The notes beneath the pieces were generated by a model, which ran no database searches, had not been told where the DNA came from, and was given only the letters and a program-made list of their open reading frames with translations. From Sphingomonas sp. Mn802worker (lineage in GTDB: Bacteria > Pseudomonadota > Alphaproteobacteria > Sphingomonadales > Sphingomonadaceae): a stretch of 64,000 bases of DNA. Below are positions 16,270 through 25,549 of this stretch, piece by piece. Position 1 is the first letter of the stretch, and the number at the start of each line of letters is the position of its first letter. The stretch lies in contig NZ_AORY01000015.1 in the NCBI RefSeq assembly GCF_000382485.1, positions 1-64,000 on the forward strand, read 5' to 3'. The translations under genes and the position numbers were made by a program.

Positions 16270-16665
16270 ATGCGTAGACTTGCCGCAGTGTTGCTGATCG
16301 CAGGGGTTGGGCTTGGTGCCGGGGGCGCAGCGCTCGCCAAGCGCGACACGCCCGAGCTGGCGTACCAGAAACTGATCGCGGGCAAGGTCGCGGGCAAGCC
16401 GCAGTCGTGCATCGACACGCGCTTTCGTCAGGCGCAGCTGAGCGCCTACGGCGACAAGCTGATCTACCGCGTCAGCGACAAATTGGTCTACGTCAGCCAA
16501 ACGACCGGCGGGTGCGGGCGTGTCGCGCAGGGTGACGCGCTCGTCACACGGCAGTATCAGACGCGGACGTGCAGCGGCGACATCGCGACCACGGTGCAAC
16601 CGGTGCCGGGGATCACGACCGGCAGCTGCGCCCTGGGCGACTTCACGCCCTACACCAGACCCTGA
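16270..16665 (+). CDS. Small exported hypothetical protein
   Basis: A 131-aa protein with a clear signal peptide (MRRLAAVLLIAGVGLGAGGAALA). The mature part has four Cys (QSCIDT, GGCGRV, RTCSGD, GSCALGD) that could form two disulfides in the periplasm. It is widespread in style among sphingomonads, with no known function. A Shine-Dalgarno (AGGATGAGGAG) lies about 8 nt upstream. It stands alone between gloB and the PLP enzyme. Confidence 0.7.
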   Translation: MRRLAAVLLIAGVGLGAGGAALAKRDTPELAYQKLIAGKVAGKPQSCIDTRFRQAQLSAYGDKLIYRVSDKLVYVSQTTGGCGRVAQGDALVTRQYQTRTCSGDIATTVQPVPGITTGSCALGDFTPYTRP

Positions 16666-16709
16666 GCGGCAACGTCGGTTCGGCGTTGTCGCGACACGAG
16701 AGGAATAGA

Positions 16710-18044
16710 ATGCCCGACCAGACCGAAGCCGACATGACCGGCGTCGAACAGCGTATCTCCCCCAAGCCGGAAGTGGACGCGATCGGCGGGCGTACGCTGA
16801 AACCGGCGACGTTGATGATGGGGCATGGCTACGATCCCGCTTTGTCGGAAGGGTCGTTGAAGCCGCCGGTGTTCCTGACTTCGACCTTCGTGTTTCCCAA
16901 CGCAGCGGCGGGCAAGCGGCATTTCGAGGGCGTGACGGGCAAGCGGCCGGGCGGTGCCGAGGGTCTGGTCTACTCGCGCTTCAACGGGCCGAACCAGGAG
17001 ATCCTGGAAGACCGGCTTGGCATCTGGGAAGGGGCGGAGGACGCGCTCGCTTTCTCCAGCGGCATGTCGGCGATCGCGACCTTGTTCCTGTCGATGGTCA
17101 AGCCGGGCGACACGATCGTCCATTCGGGGCCGCTCTATGCCGCGACCGAGACGCTGATCGCGCGCGTGCTGGGCAAGTTCGGCATCAACTGGCTCGACTT
17201 CCCCGCGGGTGCGACCCGCGAGGAGATCGACGCGGTCCTGCACAAGGCGGCGGCAAGCGGGAATGTCGCGCTGATCTATCTCGAAAGCCCGGCCAATCCG
17301 ACCAACGCGCTGGTCGACGTCGAGGCGGTGGCGGCGAGCCGCGACGCGGTGTTCGCGAACCACGAGGCGAAGCCGCCGATCGCGATCGACAACACCTTCC
17401 TGGGGCCGCTCTGGTCGCAGCCGTTGAAGCATGGCGCCGACATCGTCGTCTACTCGCTGACCAAATATGCCGGCGGGCATTCCGACCTGGTGGCGGGCGG
17501 CGTGCTGGGGTCGAAGGAGCAGATCAACGTCATTCGCGCGATGCGCAACACGATCGGCACGATCTGCGACCCCAATACCGCGTGGATGCTGCTGCGCAGT
17601 CTCGAGACGCTGGAACTCAGGATGAGCCGCGCGGGCGAGAATGCAGCCAAGGTGTGCGCCTGGCTGCGCGACCAGCCGCAGGTCGAGCGCGTCGGCTATC
17701 TCGGCTTCCTAGCCGAGGGCAGCATCAAGGGACCGGAAGGGCGGCAGGCCGACATCTATCGCCGCAACTGCACCGGCGGCGGATCGACCTTCTCGCTCTA
17801 CCTGAAGGGGGGCGAGGCGGAGGCGTTCCGCTTCCTCGACGCGCTCAAGATCGCGAAGCTGGCGGTATCGCTCGGCGGAACCGAGACGCTGGCGAGCCAC
17901 CCGGCGGGCATGACGCATCTGTCGGTCGCCGACGAGCGCAAGCAGGCGCTGGGGATCACCGACAACCTCGTGCGCATCTCGATCGGGGTCGAGGACGCCG
18001 ATGACCTGATCGCCGACTTCGCGAACGCGTTGGCGGCGATCTGA
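16710..18044 (+). CDS. Cys/Met-metabolism PLP enzyme (cystathionine gamma-synthase family)
   Basis: A 444-aa fold-type I PLP enzyme. The PLP-Lys lies in VVYSLTKYAGGHSDLVAGG; the substrate/cofactor segments YSRFNGPNQEILEDRLGIWEGAEDALAFSSGMSA and GTETLASHPAGMTHLSV (landmarks) are those of the MetB/MetC/MetZ/methionine gamma-lyase group. Exact reaction (O-acetylhomoserine sulfhydrylation, cystathionine synthesis or gamma-lyase) cannot be fixed from sequence. The ATG at 16710 is chosen because of the upstream GAGAGGAAT RBS; the ATG at 16569 lies inside the preceding gene. Confidence 0.88.
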   Translation: MPDQTEADMTGVEQRISPKPEVDAIGGRTLKPATLMMGHGYDPALSEGSLKPPVFLTSTFVFPNAAAGKRHFEGVTGKRPGGAEGLVYSRFNGPNQEILEDRLGIWEGAEDALAFSSGMSAIATLFLSMVKPGDTIVHSGPLYAATETLIARVLGKFGINWLDFPAGATREEIDAVLHKAAASGNVALIYLESPANPTNALVDVEAVAASRDAVFANHEAKPPIAIDNTFLGPLWSQPLKHGADIVVYSLTKYAGGHSDLVAGGVLGSKEQINVIRAMRNTIGTICDPNTAWMLLRSLETLELRMSRAGENAAKVCAWLRDQPQVERVGYLGFLAEGSIKGPEGRQADIYRRNCTGGGSTFSLYLKGGEAEAFRFLDALKIAKLAVSLGGTETLASHPAGMTHLSVADERKQALGITDNLVRISIGVEDADDLIADFANALAAI

Positions 18045-18053
18045 CCCACTCGT

Positions 18054-18084
18054 CGGTAGGTGGCGGTACGTACGTCACCTACCG
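18054..18084. terminator. 9-bp perfect inverted repeat after the PLP-enzyme gene
   Basis: Arms CGGTAGGTG (18054-18062) and CACCTACCG (18076-18084) flank a 13-nt loop that itself holds GTACGTAC. It starts 10 bp after the stop at 18044. It could be a transcription terminator hairpin, but there is no T-run, so it may be Rho-dependent or instead act as an operator for the gene at 18129. Confidence 0.5.
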
Positions 18085-18128
18085 GCACAAGTCTCGCGCC
18101 GACACCGCATTTGTGGCAGGCGGCTCGC

Positions 18129-19307
18129 ATGGAACAGTTCGATGCGATCGTGCTCGGCGCGGGGGGCGCCGGGCTGATGTGCGCTGCGATCGCGGGGCAG
18201 CGCGGGCGGCGCGTCGTCGTGCTCGATCACGGAACCGAGCCGGGGCGCAAGATCGTCATTTCGGGCGGCGGACGGTGCAATTTCACCAACCGCGAGGCCG
18301 TGGCGGAGCGCTACGTCTCGACCAACCCGCATTTCGCCAAGTCGGCGCTAGGCCGCTACACCGCGCAAGACTTCCTCGACCTGGTCGAGCGGCACGGGAT
18401 CGCGTGGCACGAGAAGACGCTGGGGCAATTGTTCTGCGACGGATCGGCGCGGCAGATCGTATCGATGCTGCTGGGCGAATGCGAGTTGGGGAAGGTGACG
18501 CTGAGGCTCGGCGGCGCGCTGGGCGAGATCGGCCACGCCGATGCGCGCTTCACGGTCGAGCATGACGGGCAGCGTTACACGGCACCGTCGCTGGTGATCG
18601 CGACCGGTGGTCCTTCGATCCCGAAGCTGGGCGCGACCGGGTTCGCCTATGACCTCGCGCGGCGGTTCGGGTTGAAGGTGGTTGAGCCGCGCCCCGCGCT
18701 GGTGCCGCTGACCTTGCCGGGCGAGGAGGCGCTGTTCCGCGCTTTGTCGGGTGTCGCAACGCCGGTGGTCGCTGGGTCGGTGCCGGCGAAGGGCAAGGGC
18801 ACGGCGTTCGCGGAGGCTGCGCTGTTCACGCACAAGGGGCTGAGCGGGCCCGCGATCCTGCAGGTGTCGTCCTATTGGAAGTCCGGCGAGGCAGTGACGA
18901 TCGACCTTGTGCCGGGTGTGGCACCGGGATGGTTGCGCGAGGCGAAGCGAGTGCGGCCGCGCGGCACGCTCGCCTCCGCACTGCCGCTGCCGGGACGACT
19001 TGGGGACGCGCTGGCCGAGGTGATCGGCGTCGGCGAACTAGGGCTCGCGACCGATCGCGTGCTGGAGGCGGCGGAGCGGCGGCTGGCGGACTGGCGCTTC
19101 CACCCGAATGGCACCGAGGGGTTCGCCAAGGCGGAGGTGACGGTCGGCGGCATCGCGACCGCGGGCCTGTCATCGAAGACGATGGAAGCGCGCCACCTGC
19201 AGGGCCTTTACGCGATCGGCGAGGCGGTGGACGTTACCGGCTGGCTCGGCGGGTATAATTTCCAATGGGCCTGGGCGAGCGGCTGGGCGGCGGCGCAGGC
19301 GGTCTGA
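18129..19307 (+). CDS. HI0933/BaiN-type NAD(P)/FAD-dependent oxidoreductase
   Basis: A 392-aa flavoprotein with an N-terminal dinucleotide-binding motif VLGAGGAGLMCA, the family-specific GRKIVISGGGRCNFTN (about 40-55), and the C-terminal AIGEAVDVTGWLGGYNFQWAWASG, where FAD binding closes. Members are annotated YhiN/BaiN, but the physiological substrate in most bacteria is unknown. Start M at 18129 follows the inverted repeat; the in-frame ATG at 18060 would lie inside it. Confidence 0.88.
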   Translation: MEQFDAIVLGAGGAGLMCAAIAGQRGRRVVVLDHGTEPGRKIVISGGGRCNFTNREAVAERYVSTNPHFAKSALGRYTAQDFLDLVERHGIAWHEKTLGQLFCDGSARQIVSMLLGECELGKVTLRLGGALGEIGHADARFTVEHDGQRYTAPSLVIATGGPSIPKLGATGFAYDLARRFGLKVVEPRPALVPLTLPGEEALFRALSGVATPVVAGSVPAKGKGTAFAEAALFTHKGLSGPAILQVSSYWKSGEAVTIDLVPGVAPGWLREAKRVRPRGTLASALPLPGRLGDALAEVIGVGELGLATDRVLEAAERRLADWRFHPNGTEGFAKAEVTVGGIATAGLSSKTMEARHLQGLYAIGEAVDVTGWLGGYNFQWAWASGWAAAQAV

Positions 19308-19358
19308 GCGGAACGCTCAATTCGAAGAAGCGCGATACTCTTTCCCGCCTAGTCGCCC

Positions 19359-20642
19359 TCAGCCATCCCCGACGCGCTCGATATCGGCGCCGACCGCGGA
19401 GAGTTTTTCCTCCAGCCGTTCGTAGCCGCGGTCGAGGTGGTAGATGCGGCTGACCTGCGTCTCTCCGTCCGCCACCAGCCCGGCGATGATGAGGCTCATC
19501 GAGGCGCGGAGGTCGGTCGCCATGACGGGCGCGCCGACGAGGCGGTCGACGCCCTGGACGACCGCGGTGCGGCCACGGACCTGGATGTCGGCCCCCATCC
19601 GCGCCAATTCAGGCACGTGCATGTAGCGGTTCTCGAAGATCGTCTCGGTCAGCACGCTGGCACCCTCCGCGCGGCACAGCATCGCCATGAACTGTGCCTG
19701 CATGTCGGTCGCGAAACCGGGGAAGGGCGCGGTGGTGATGTTCACGGGGCGCAGCTTGTTCGGCGCGGCGACGCGGATCGTGTTGCGGCCGGTCTCTACC
19801 TCGACGCCGGCCTCGCGAAGGGCGGCGAGCGTCGCGCCCATCTCGTCCGCGCCGATGTTGGTCAGCGTCACGTCGCCCCCGGTGATCGCGGCGGCGCAGG
19901 CGTAGCTGCCCGCCTCGATCCGGTCGGGCATGACCGAATAGGTCGCGCCATGGAGTTCGCGGACGCCCTCGATCTCGAGCGTCTCGGTCCCGATCCCCTG
20001 TATCTGCGCGCCCATCGCGACGAGGCAGCGGCACAGATCGACGATCTCGGGCTCGCGCGCGGCGTTTTCGATGCGCGTCGGGCCACTGGCGGTGACCGCG
20101 GCCATGACGACGTTCTCGGTCGCGCCGACCGAGACGACCGGGAAACGATACACACCACCCGACAGGCGTCCGCCCGGTGCCGAGGCAGTAACGTAGCCCG
20201 CGCTCATCTCAAGCTTCGCGCCAATCGCCTCCAGCGCCTTCAGATGCAGGTCGATCGGGCGGTTGCCGATCGCGCAGCCACCGGGCAGCGATACGCGCGC
20301 TTCCCCGGCGCGCGCGAGAATAGGACCGAGCACGAGGATCGAGGCGCGCATCTTGCGCACGATGTCGTACGGCGCCTCCGCGCTGGTCAGCTGCCCGGCG
20401 CGGATCGTCATGACGCGGCCGAACTCGTCGGGGCGCGATCCCTCGATCCGGGTCGAGGCGCCGAGTTGATTGAGCAGGTGGCCGAAGCCGTCGACATCGG
20501 CGAGGCGCGGCAGGTTGCGCAGCGTCAGCGGCTCGTCGGTCAGGATCGCGCACGGCATCAGCGTCAATGCGGCGTTCTTCGCGCCCGAAATAGGAAGGGT
20601 GCCCGACAGGCGATTGCCGCCGCGAATAAGGATACGGTCCAT
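19359..20642 (-). CDS. murA: UDP-N-acetylglucosamine 1-carboxyvinyltransferase
   Basis: First committed step of peptidoglycan synthesis: transfers enolpyruvate to UDP-GlcNAc. It has 427 aa. The start [26 protein letters not shown] is the canonical N-terminus, so the ATG at 20642 is preferred to the one at 20678. The catalytic Cys lies in [16 protein letters not shown], the residue attacked by fosfomycin; [15 protein letters not shown] and [14 protein letters not shown] are typical. Confidence 0.96.
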   Translation of the reverse strand: MDRILIRGGNRLSGTLPISGAKNAALTLMPCAILTDEPLTLRNLPRLADVDGFGHLLNQLGASTRIEGSRPDEFGRVMTIRAGQLTSAEAPYDIVRKMRASILVLGPILARAGEARVSLPGGCAIGNRPIDLHLKALEAIGAKLEMSAGYVTASAPGGRLSGGVYRFPVVSVGATENVVMAAVTASGPTRIENAAREPEIVDLCRCLVAMGAQIQGIGTETLEIEGVRELHGATYSVMPDRIEAGSYACAAAITGGDVTLTNIGADEMGATLAALREAGVEVETGRNTIRVAAPNKLRPVNITTAPFPGFATDMQAQFMAMLCRAEGASVLTETIFENRYMHVPELARMGADIQVRGRTAVVQGVDRLVGAPVMATDLRASMSLIIAGLVADGETQVSRIYHLDRGYERLEEKLSAVGADIERVGDG

Positions 20643-20823
20643 GGCCCCGCGTCTATCGCGCGCGTGAAGCATCGCCAAGCCGCCACGGCACAGGCGCGCG
20701 TCATGGTTCCGATCGGAGGATGCGGGCGAAATTAATCCATGTTTTGTTCCGCTTGATCGACTTTAATGCAGGACGGTGCCCGCTCCCCATAAGCGGAAGC
20801 AATAACAAGGGGTTTGACACTGC

Positions 20824-21561
20824 GTGCGGGTACGTACCTTCGCCGACCGGATCGGCGAGTTCCTTCCGTTGTCCGCTTCCGAACGCGAGGCCGTGGAGCA
20901 GGTGCAGGGCCGCACACGCTCGCTCCGGCGGGGGGCGGTGCTGGTGCGCGAGAACGATCGCACCAGCGACCTGTACGTGGTGTCGAGCGGGATGATGATG
21001 AGCTACGTGCTGCTGGACGACGGCAGCCGGCAGATCCTGCGGTTCCTTTTCCCCGGTGATCTGACGGGCGCGTCGGCGCTCGCCTATGCGCATTCGCCCG
21101 AATGCGTGGCGGCATTGTGCGACAGCATGGTCGCGCTGTTCGACCGGGCGCAGGTGGCCGAGGTGTTGGCGCGGCACCCGCGTCTCGCGCTCGCGCTGAC
21201 GGCGATCGACCAGGCGGAACGCGCGGCAATGACCGATCGGCTGGCAGGGCTGGGACGTACATCGGCGCAGGCGCGGATCGCGGCGGTGCTGCTCGACATT
21301 CGCGACCGGTTGCGGCGCGCGGGCGAGGACGTCGAGGGCAGCTTCACGCTGCCGCTGACACAGGAGGAGATCGGCGACGCGAGCGGGCTGACCGCGGTGC
21401 ACGTCAACCGTATGCTGCGCCAGCTGGAAGAGGCGGGGCTGATCGCGCGGCAGGGAACGCGCGTGATTCTGGCGGACGAGGCGCGGCTGAAGCGCGCGGC
21501 GAAATATGTCGACCGACTGTCGCGCGTTGATCTGTCGTGGATGGTGCCGGCGCAGGCGTGA
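20824..21561 (+). CDS. Crp/Fnr-family transcriptional regulator
   Basis: A 245-aa regulator: cyclic-nucleotide-like sensor domain (RRGAVLVRENDRTSDLYVVSSG, then RFLFPGDLTG, about 38-85) joined to a winged HTH (LTQEEIGDASGLTAVHVNRMLRQLEEAGLI). The N-terminus lacks the four Cys of oxygen-sensing Fnr, so a [4Fe-4S] cluster is not expected. The start is GTG at 20824. The 180-bp upstream gap to murA is AT-richer than average and holds promoters for both divergent genes. Confidence 0.88.
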   Translation: MRVRTFADRIGEFLPLSASEREAVEQVQGRTRSLRRGAVLVRENDRTSDLYVVSSGMMMSYVLLDDGSRQILRFLFPGDLTGASALAYAHSPECVAALCDSMVALFDRAQVAEVLARHPRLALALTAIDQAERAAMTDRLAGLGRTSAQARIAAVLLDIRDRLRRAGEDVEGSFTLPLTQEEIGDASGLTAVHVNRMLRQLEEAGLIARQGTRVILADEARLKRAAKYVDRLSRVDLSWMVPAQA

Positions 21562-21567
21562 GCGCGC

Positions 21568-22938
21568 TCAGGTGGCGCGCGATACGCCGCTGAGCGCCAG
21601 CTGCTGATCGATCGTGGCGAGCAACCGGTCGAGCCCGGCTTCGTCCGCTGCTTCTGCGCGAAGCGTCACCGCCGGCTGCGTGTTCGACGCGCGCAGCAGC
21701 CACCAGCCGTCGGGGGTGGAGACGCGCAGGCCATCGGTTTGATCGACCCGCGCACCAGTGGCGAGCACGCGGGCGCGTACCTCCTCGACGATGGCGAGGC
21801 GGCGATTCTCGGGCACCGCGATGCGCAGCTCGGGCGAGGCATGCGTGGCGGGCAGGCGGTCGATCAGCTCGGCCAGCGAAAGCCCCGAGTGATGGATCGC
21901 TCCGATCAGGCGGACGGCAGCGTAGAGCGCGTCGTCGAACCCATAATAACCGTGCGCGAAGAAGATGTGCCCCGACAGCTCGGCGCCGATCGCCGCGCGC
22001 TCCGCCTTCATTCGCGCCTTGATCTGGCTGTGGCCCGACTTCGCCATGACTGCGCGCCCGCCGAGCGCGCGAACGCGGTCGAACAGCGTGTCGCTCGACT
22101 TCACGTCGGCCACGACGCACGCGCCAGGAACTTCACGGAGCAGCGGCTCGGCGAGGAGTGCGAGGATCTGGTCGCCCCAGACGATCCGCCCGCGCGCGTC
22201 GACCGCGCCGATGCGGTCGCCATCGCCGTCGAAGGCAAAGCCGAAGTCGAGCCGCTCGCGGCGGATCAGCGCGATCAGGTCGGCGAGGTTGGCGGGGATC
22301 GTCGGGTCGGGATGGTGGTGGGGAAATGCGCCATCGACCTCGGTGTAGAGCAGATGGTGCTCGCCGGGCAGCGCCTGCGTCAGTCGCTCGATGACTGGAC
22401 CGGCCGCGCCGTTGCCCGCGTCCCAGCCGATGCGAAAGGTGCCGCCCGCAGCGCCTGCGAGCAGGCGGGCGACGTAATCCTCCATCACCGCCGCGTCGGT
22501 CACGGTGCCTGAGCCCGCTTCCCAATCGCCGGCCTCGGCCAGTCGAGCGAGGTCGCGCACGTCGTCGCCGAAGAAGCTGTCGTGTGCCAGCACGAGCTTG
22601 AACCCGTTATCGCCTGCGGGATTGTGGCTGCCGGTCACCTGGATGGCGGCATCCACCTCCAGCGTGGCCTCGGCAAAATAGAGCATCGGCGAGGGACCGA
22701 GACCGACCCGGACCACATCGACGCCGCCGGCGGTCAGGCCATCGACCAGCGCGGCTTCCAGCATCGGCGAGGACAGCCGGCCATCGCGACCGACCGCGAC
22801 GCGGCGGCCACCGGCGCGGCGCACGCGCGTCGCGAAGCTGCGCCCGACGGCAAAGGCGTCGGCACCGAACAGCGTCTCGTCGACGGTGCCGCGAATGTCA
22901 TAGTCGCGCAGGATCGAGGCGTGGAAGCAGTGCGTCAT
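21568..22938 (-). CDS. Phosphomannomutase/phosphoglucomutase
   Basis: A 456-aa alpha-D-phosphohexomutase interconverting hexose 1- and 6-phosphates for envelope polysaccharide precursors. The phosphoserine loop is VTGSHNPAGDNGFKL (about 99-113), the metal loop DGDGDRIG (about 242-249), and the sugar-specificity region DVKSSDTLF and GHSQIKARMKAERA-GAELSGHIFF fits the AlgC/PMM-PGM class. The start begins MTHCFHASILRDYDIRGTV, the usual DYDIRG motif. Confidence 0.92.
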   Translation of the reverse strand: MTHCFHASILRDYDIRGTVDETLFGADAFAVGRSFATRVRRAGGRRVAVGRDGRLSSPMLEAALVDGLTAGGVDVVRVGLGPSPMLYFAEATLEVDAAIQVTGSHNPAGDNGFKLVLAHDSFFGDDVRDLARLAEAGDWEAGSGTVTDAAVMEDYVARLLAGAAGGTFRIGWDAGNGAAGPVIERLTQALPGEHHLLYTEVDGAFPHHHPDPTIPANLADLIALIRRERLDFGFAFDGDGDRIGAVDARGRIVWGDQILALLAEPLLREVPGACVVADVKSSDTLFDRVRALGGRAVMAKSGHSQIKARMKAERAAIGAELSGHIFFAHGYYGFDDALYAAVRLIGAIHHSGLSLAELIDRLPATHASPELRIAVPENRRLAIVEEVRARVLATGARVDQTDGLRVSTPDGWWLLRASNTQPAVTLRAEAADEAGLDRLLATIDQQLALSGVSRAT

Positions 22939-23007
22939 GGCAGCGGCATAAGATGACAGACGAACGACGCCAACGCTGCCGTGCCCTTTTGAAGGAAGTC
23001 GTATGGC

Positions 23008-23268
23008 TCAGCGCGCGGCGGTGATGCGTGCGAGCAGCAGGTCGCGCGCGGCGTTGACGCGGCGCGCTTCCTCCGCCGAGCCGCCGCGATCGGGGTGCAG
23101 TTCCGCAATCAGGCGGCGATGCGCGGTGCGGATCGCGTCGGCGTCGGCATCGGCGGCGACGCCCAGCGTCCGGCGTGCGGTCGCGATCGCACCGGGACGG
23201 CGCTGCGGGGGTTTCTTCAGGAGCCACCACACCAGCCAGATCACCAGCGCGGCGACGATCAGCTTCAT
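23008..23268 (-). CDS. Membrane-anchored J-domain protein
   Basis: An 86-aa protein: one N-terminal membrane helix (MKLIVAALVIWLVWWLL), then a C-terminal J domain with the HPD tripeptide in AELHPDRGGSAEEARRVNAARDLLL. J domains stimulate DnaK ATPase; this one would recruit DnaK to the membrane. The ATG at 23268 overlaps the mipZ stop (ATGA), so it is co-translated with the division-site ATPase. Confidence 0.85.
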   Translation of the reverse strand: MKLIVAALVIWLVWWLLKKPPQRRPGAIATARRTLGVAADADADAIRTAHRRLIAELHPDRGGSAEEARRVNAARDLLLARITAAR

Positions 23269-24146
23269 GCGGCCGCGCTCGACAGCGCCGTGTCGGGCAG
23301 CGCAAACCCTGCCATCATCTCGCGCAGTTCCTGCCGCGCGGCGACGTGGCTCAACCCCATGCCGCCGAACGACTTGTTGTCGAGCAACGTCAGCCCGGCC
23401 GGGAACAGCTCGCGGTAGATCACGCGCTCGCCCAGACCGGGAATGATGCGGAAGCCGACCCGGCGCGACAATTGGTCGAGGGCCTCCGACACGCGGCGCA
23501 TGTTGCGCGCGTCGACATAGGCGAGGCGATTGCGCAGCACGACCCAGTCGATCGTCGTTCCGTCCGCCTTCGCGCGCGCCTTGCGCACATCCCAGATCAG
23601 TTCGGAGTAGAAGCTGGGACGCTTGACCTTGAACGTCTCGGCATCGACCTGCCCGATCAGGTCGAAGTCGACGAAGCTGTCGTTCATCGGCGTGACCAGC
23701 GTGTTGGCGAGCGCGGCGGCGGTGCGCGCGCACGGATCGTCGCGGCCCGGCGTGTCGATCACGAGGAAATCGTAGCCGTCGCTGAAGCGCGCGAACAAAT
23801 CCTCGAAATTGCCGTCGGCCTGGCCGTCGCCGGTGGCGTGATCGGGGATCGGCAGCGGCTGCCCGGTGCGCTCCACGGTCGCGGCGCGGTTGTCGAGGTA
23901 GCGCCCGAGCGTACGCTGGCGATGGTCGAGGTCGATGCACGCGACGCGCGCGCCGCGGGTGGCGAGGGCAACCGCGGTGTGGACCGCCGTCGTCGACTTG
24001 CCCGTGCCGCCCTTTTCATTGGCGTAGACGATGACGTGCGGGCCGGCGTGCGGCTGGCTTGCGAGCTTCGTACCGGCGGCGGAGGGCGCCTCGGCGGCGG
24101 GCTCCGTTGCCGGAGCGGTGATGTGCGTCTCGGTCTGGTCAGACAA
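23265..24146 (-). CDS. mipZ: Division-plane positioning ATPase MipZ
   Basis: A ParA-like P-loop ATPase of 293 aa that forms polar gradients and blocks FtsZ assembly away from midcell. The deviant Walker A is ANEKGGTGKSTTAVH (about 43-57), switch I CIDLDHRQRTLGRYLDNR, and Walker B FLVIDTPGRDD; the segment around VTPMNDSFVDFDLIGQVD is MipZ-like rather than MinD or ParA. There is no parB beside it. The N-terminus is Thr/Ala/Pro-rich and probably disordered. MipZ is restricted to alphaproteobacteria, supporting the taxonomic call. Confidence 0.92.
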   Translation of the reverse strand: MSDQTETHITAPATEPAAEAPSAAGTKLASQPHAGPHVIVYANEKGGTGKSTTAVHTAVALATRGARVACIDLDHRQRTLGRYLDNRAATVERTGQPLPIPDHATGDGQADGNFEDLFARFSDGYDFLVIDTPGRDDPCARTAAALANTLVTPMNDSFVDFDLIGQVDAETFKVKRPSFYSELIWDVRKARAKADGTTIDWVVLRNRLAYVDARNMRRVSEALDQLSRRVGFRIIPGLGERVIYRELFPAGLTLLDNKSFGGMGLSHVAARQELREMMAGFALPDTALSSAAA

Positions 24147-24220
24147 CGCGCGACTTCCCTGATTGATTGCTGTTTGACGCCATCATAGAAGCCGCGGCGC
24201 AGGGATACGAGGGGTAAGAC

Positions 24221-25066
24221 GTGGAAGTGTTTCGGGAACTCGCGGGCTTGCGCGAACAGGTCGCGGCGGCACGCGCGGCCGGACGCGAGATCGCGCTGGT
24301 GCCGACGATGGGGGCACTCCACGCCGGGCATATCGCGCTGGTCGAGGCGGCGCGGCGGCCGGGAACGTGCGTGGTCGCGTCGATCTTCGTCAACCCGAAG
24401 CAGTTCGGCGCCAACGAGGACCTGTCGCGCTACCCGCGCAAGGAGACGGGCGACATCGCGATGCTGACCGAGGCGGGCTGCGACCTGTTGTGGCTGCCTC
24501 CGGTCGAGGTCATGTACCCCGAAGGATTTTCGACCAACATCTCGGTTGCCGGGGTGAGCGAGGGGCTGGACGGTGCGGCGCGGCCGGGCCATTTCGACGG
24601 CGTGGCCACCGTCGTCGCCAAGCTGTTCAACCAGGTGCAGCCGACGCGCGCCTATTTTGGTGAAAAGGACTTCCAGCAGCTCGCCGTCATCCGCCGCATG
24701 GTCGCCGACCTCGATTTCGACATAGAGGTGACGGGTGTACCGACACAACGAGAGGACGACGGGCTCGCGCTGTCGAGCCGCAACGTCTACCTCGACACCG
24801 AGGAGCGCGCCAAGGCAGTGGCGTTGCCACGCGCGCTGGGGATCGCGGCGCGCGCGATTGCGACCGGCACGCCGGTCGAGAAGGCAGTGGCGGACGCGAC
24901 CACCTACCTGTCGAATGCCGGGTTCGAGGTCGATTACGTCTCGCTGGTCGATGCGGAGACGCTCCAGCCGCAGGCAGACACGTCGCGGCGGCGGCAATTG
25001 CTCGCGGCGGCGCGACTGGGCTCGACGCGGCTGATCGACAATCTGGCGGTCGAGGCAGCGGAGTAA
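24221..25066 (+). CDS. panC: Pantothenate synthetase
   Basis: Joins pantoate and beta-alanine using ATP in coenzyme A synthesis. It has 281 aa. The HIGH-like VPTMGALHAGHIALV (about 28-42), FVNPKQFGANEDLSRYPR, YFGEKDFQQLAVIRRMV and the KMSKS-like LALSSRNVYL are all present. The GTG start at 24221 follows a GAGGGG RBS. Divergent from mipZ. Confidence 0.96.
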   Translation: MEVFRELAGLREQVAAARAAGREIALVPTMGALHAGHIALVEAARRPGTCVVASIFVNPKQFGANEDLSRYPRKETGDIAMLTEAGCDLLWLPPVEVMYPEGFSTNISVAGVSEGLDGAARPGHFDGVATVVAKLFNQVQPTRAYFGEKDFQQLAVIRRMVADLDFDIEVTGVPTQREDDGLALSSRNVYLDTEERAKAVALPRALGIAARAIATGTPVEKAVADATTYLSNAGFEVDYVSLVDAETLQPQADTSRRRQLLAAARLGSTRLIDNLAVEAAE

Positions 25067-25101
25067 GGCGGGCGGGGTAAACGGGCGTGCTCACGACGCC
25101 G

Positions 25102-25117
25102 TTAACCCGTTAACCAT
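25102..25117 (+). promoter_or_regulatory. CtrA-like tandem TTAACC motif
   Basis: TTAACCCG directly followed by TTAACCAT, 65 bp upstream of the small ORF at 25182. Alphaproteobacterial CtrA binds TTAA-N7-TTAA and the half-site TTAACCAT. Here the two TTAA are 8 bp apart rather than 11, so this is only a near match. If real it would tie the small SEL1 protein to the cell cycle. Confidence 0.3.
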
Positions 25118-25181
25118 TTGGTGAGCCCAATCGGGTCATAGCCGTGCGATCAGCATTCACGCTGTAATCGGGGGCAAACCG

Positions 25182-25475
25182 ATGACCGTAGTTTCCAGTA
25201 CGCCGTTACTGCTCGACCGCCGGATCGCCAAGGCACGTGCCGGCGACGCTGATGCTTCTTACGACCTGGGGATCGCTTACTCCACGGGTACGTCGGGCGC
25301 CGCGCTCGACCTGATCGAGGCGCACAAGTGGCTCAACCTCGCCGCCGCCTGGGGGCATGACGCGGCACCCGCCGCGCGCGCCGAGGTGTCCGACGACATG
25401 ACCGCGCGCGAGATCGCGACCGCGCAGCGCGCCGCGCGCGACGTGATCGGCCTGCTCAACCGCCGCGCGGCGTAA
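25182..25475 (+). CDS. Small SEL1-repeat protein
   Basis: A 97-aa protein with one or two SEL1/TPR-like helices: ARAGDADASYDLGIAYSTGTSGAALDLIEAHKWLNLAAAWGHDAA (landmarks DASYDLGIAYS and AHKWLNLAA). No signal peptide, so probably a cytoplasmic adaptor. Function unknown. It has a 115-bp leader region carrying the CtrA-like motif at 25102. Confidence 0.72.
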   Translation: MTVVSSTPLLLDRRIAKARAGDADASYDLGIAYSTGTSGAALDLIEAHKWLNLAAAWGHDAAPAARAEVSDDMTAREIATAQRAARDVIGLLNRRAA

Positions 25476-25549
25476 ACGCCGGTCTTTCTACGCTACGCTG
25501 AGCGCACGTGACGGTGGCAGGTGCCGGGTACGACCCGACACCTGATCAA

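Noticed and set aside
20720..20823. FNR-box in the murA-crp gap
   Set aside because: TTGATCGACTTTAA matches only one half of the TTGAT-N4-ATCAA consensus.
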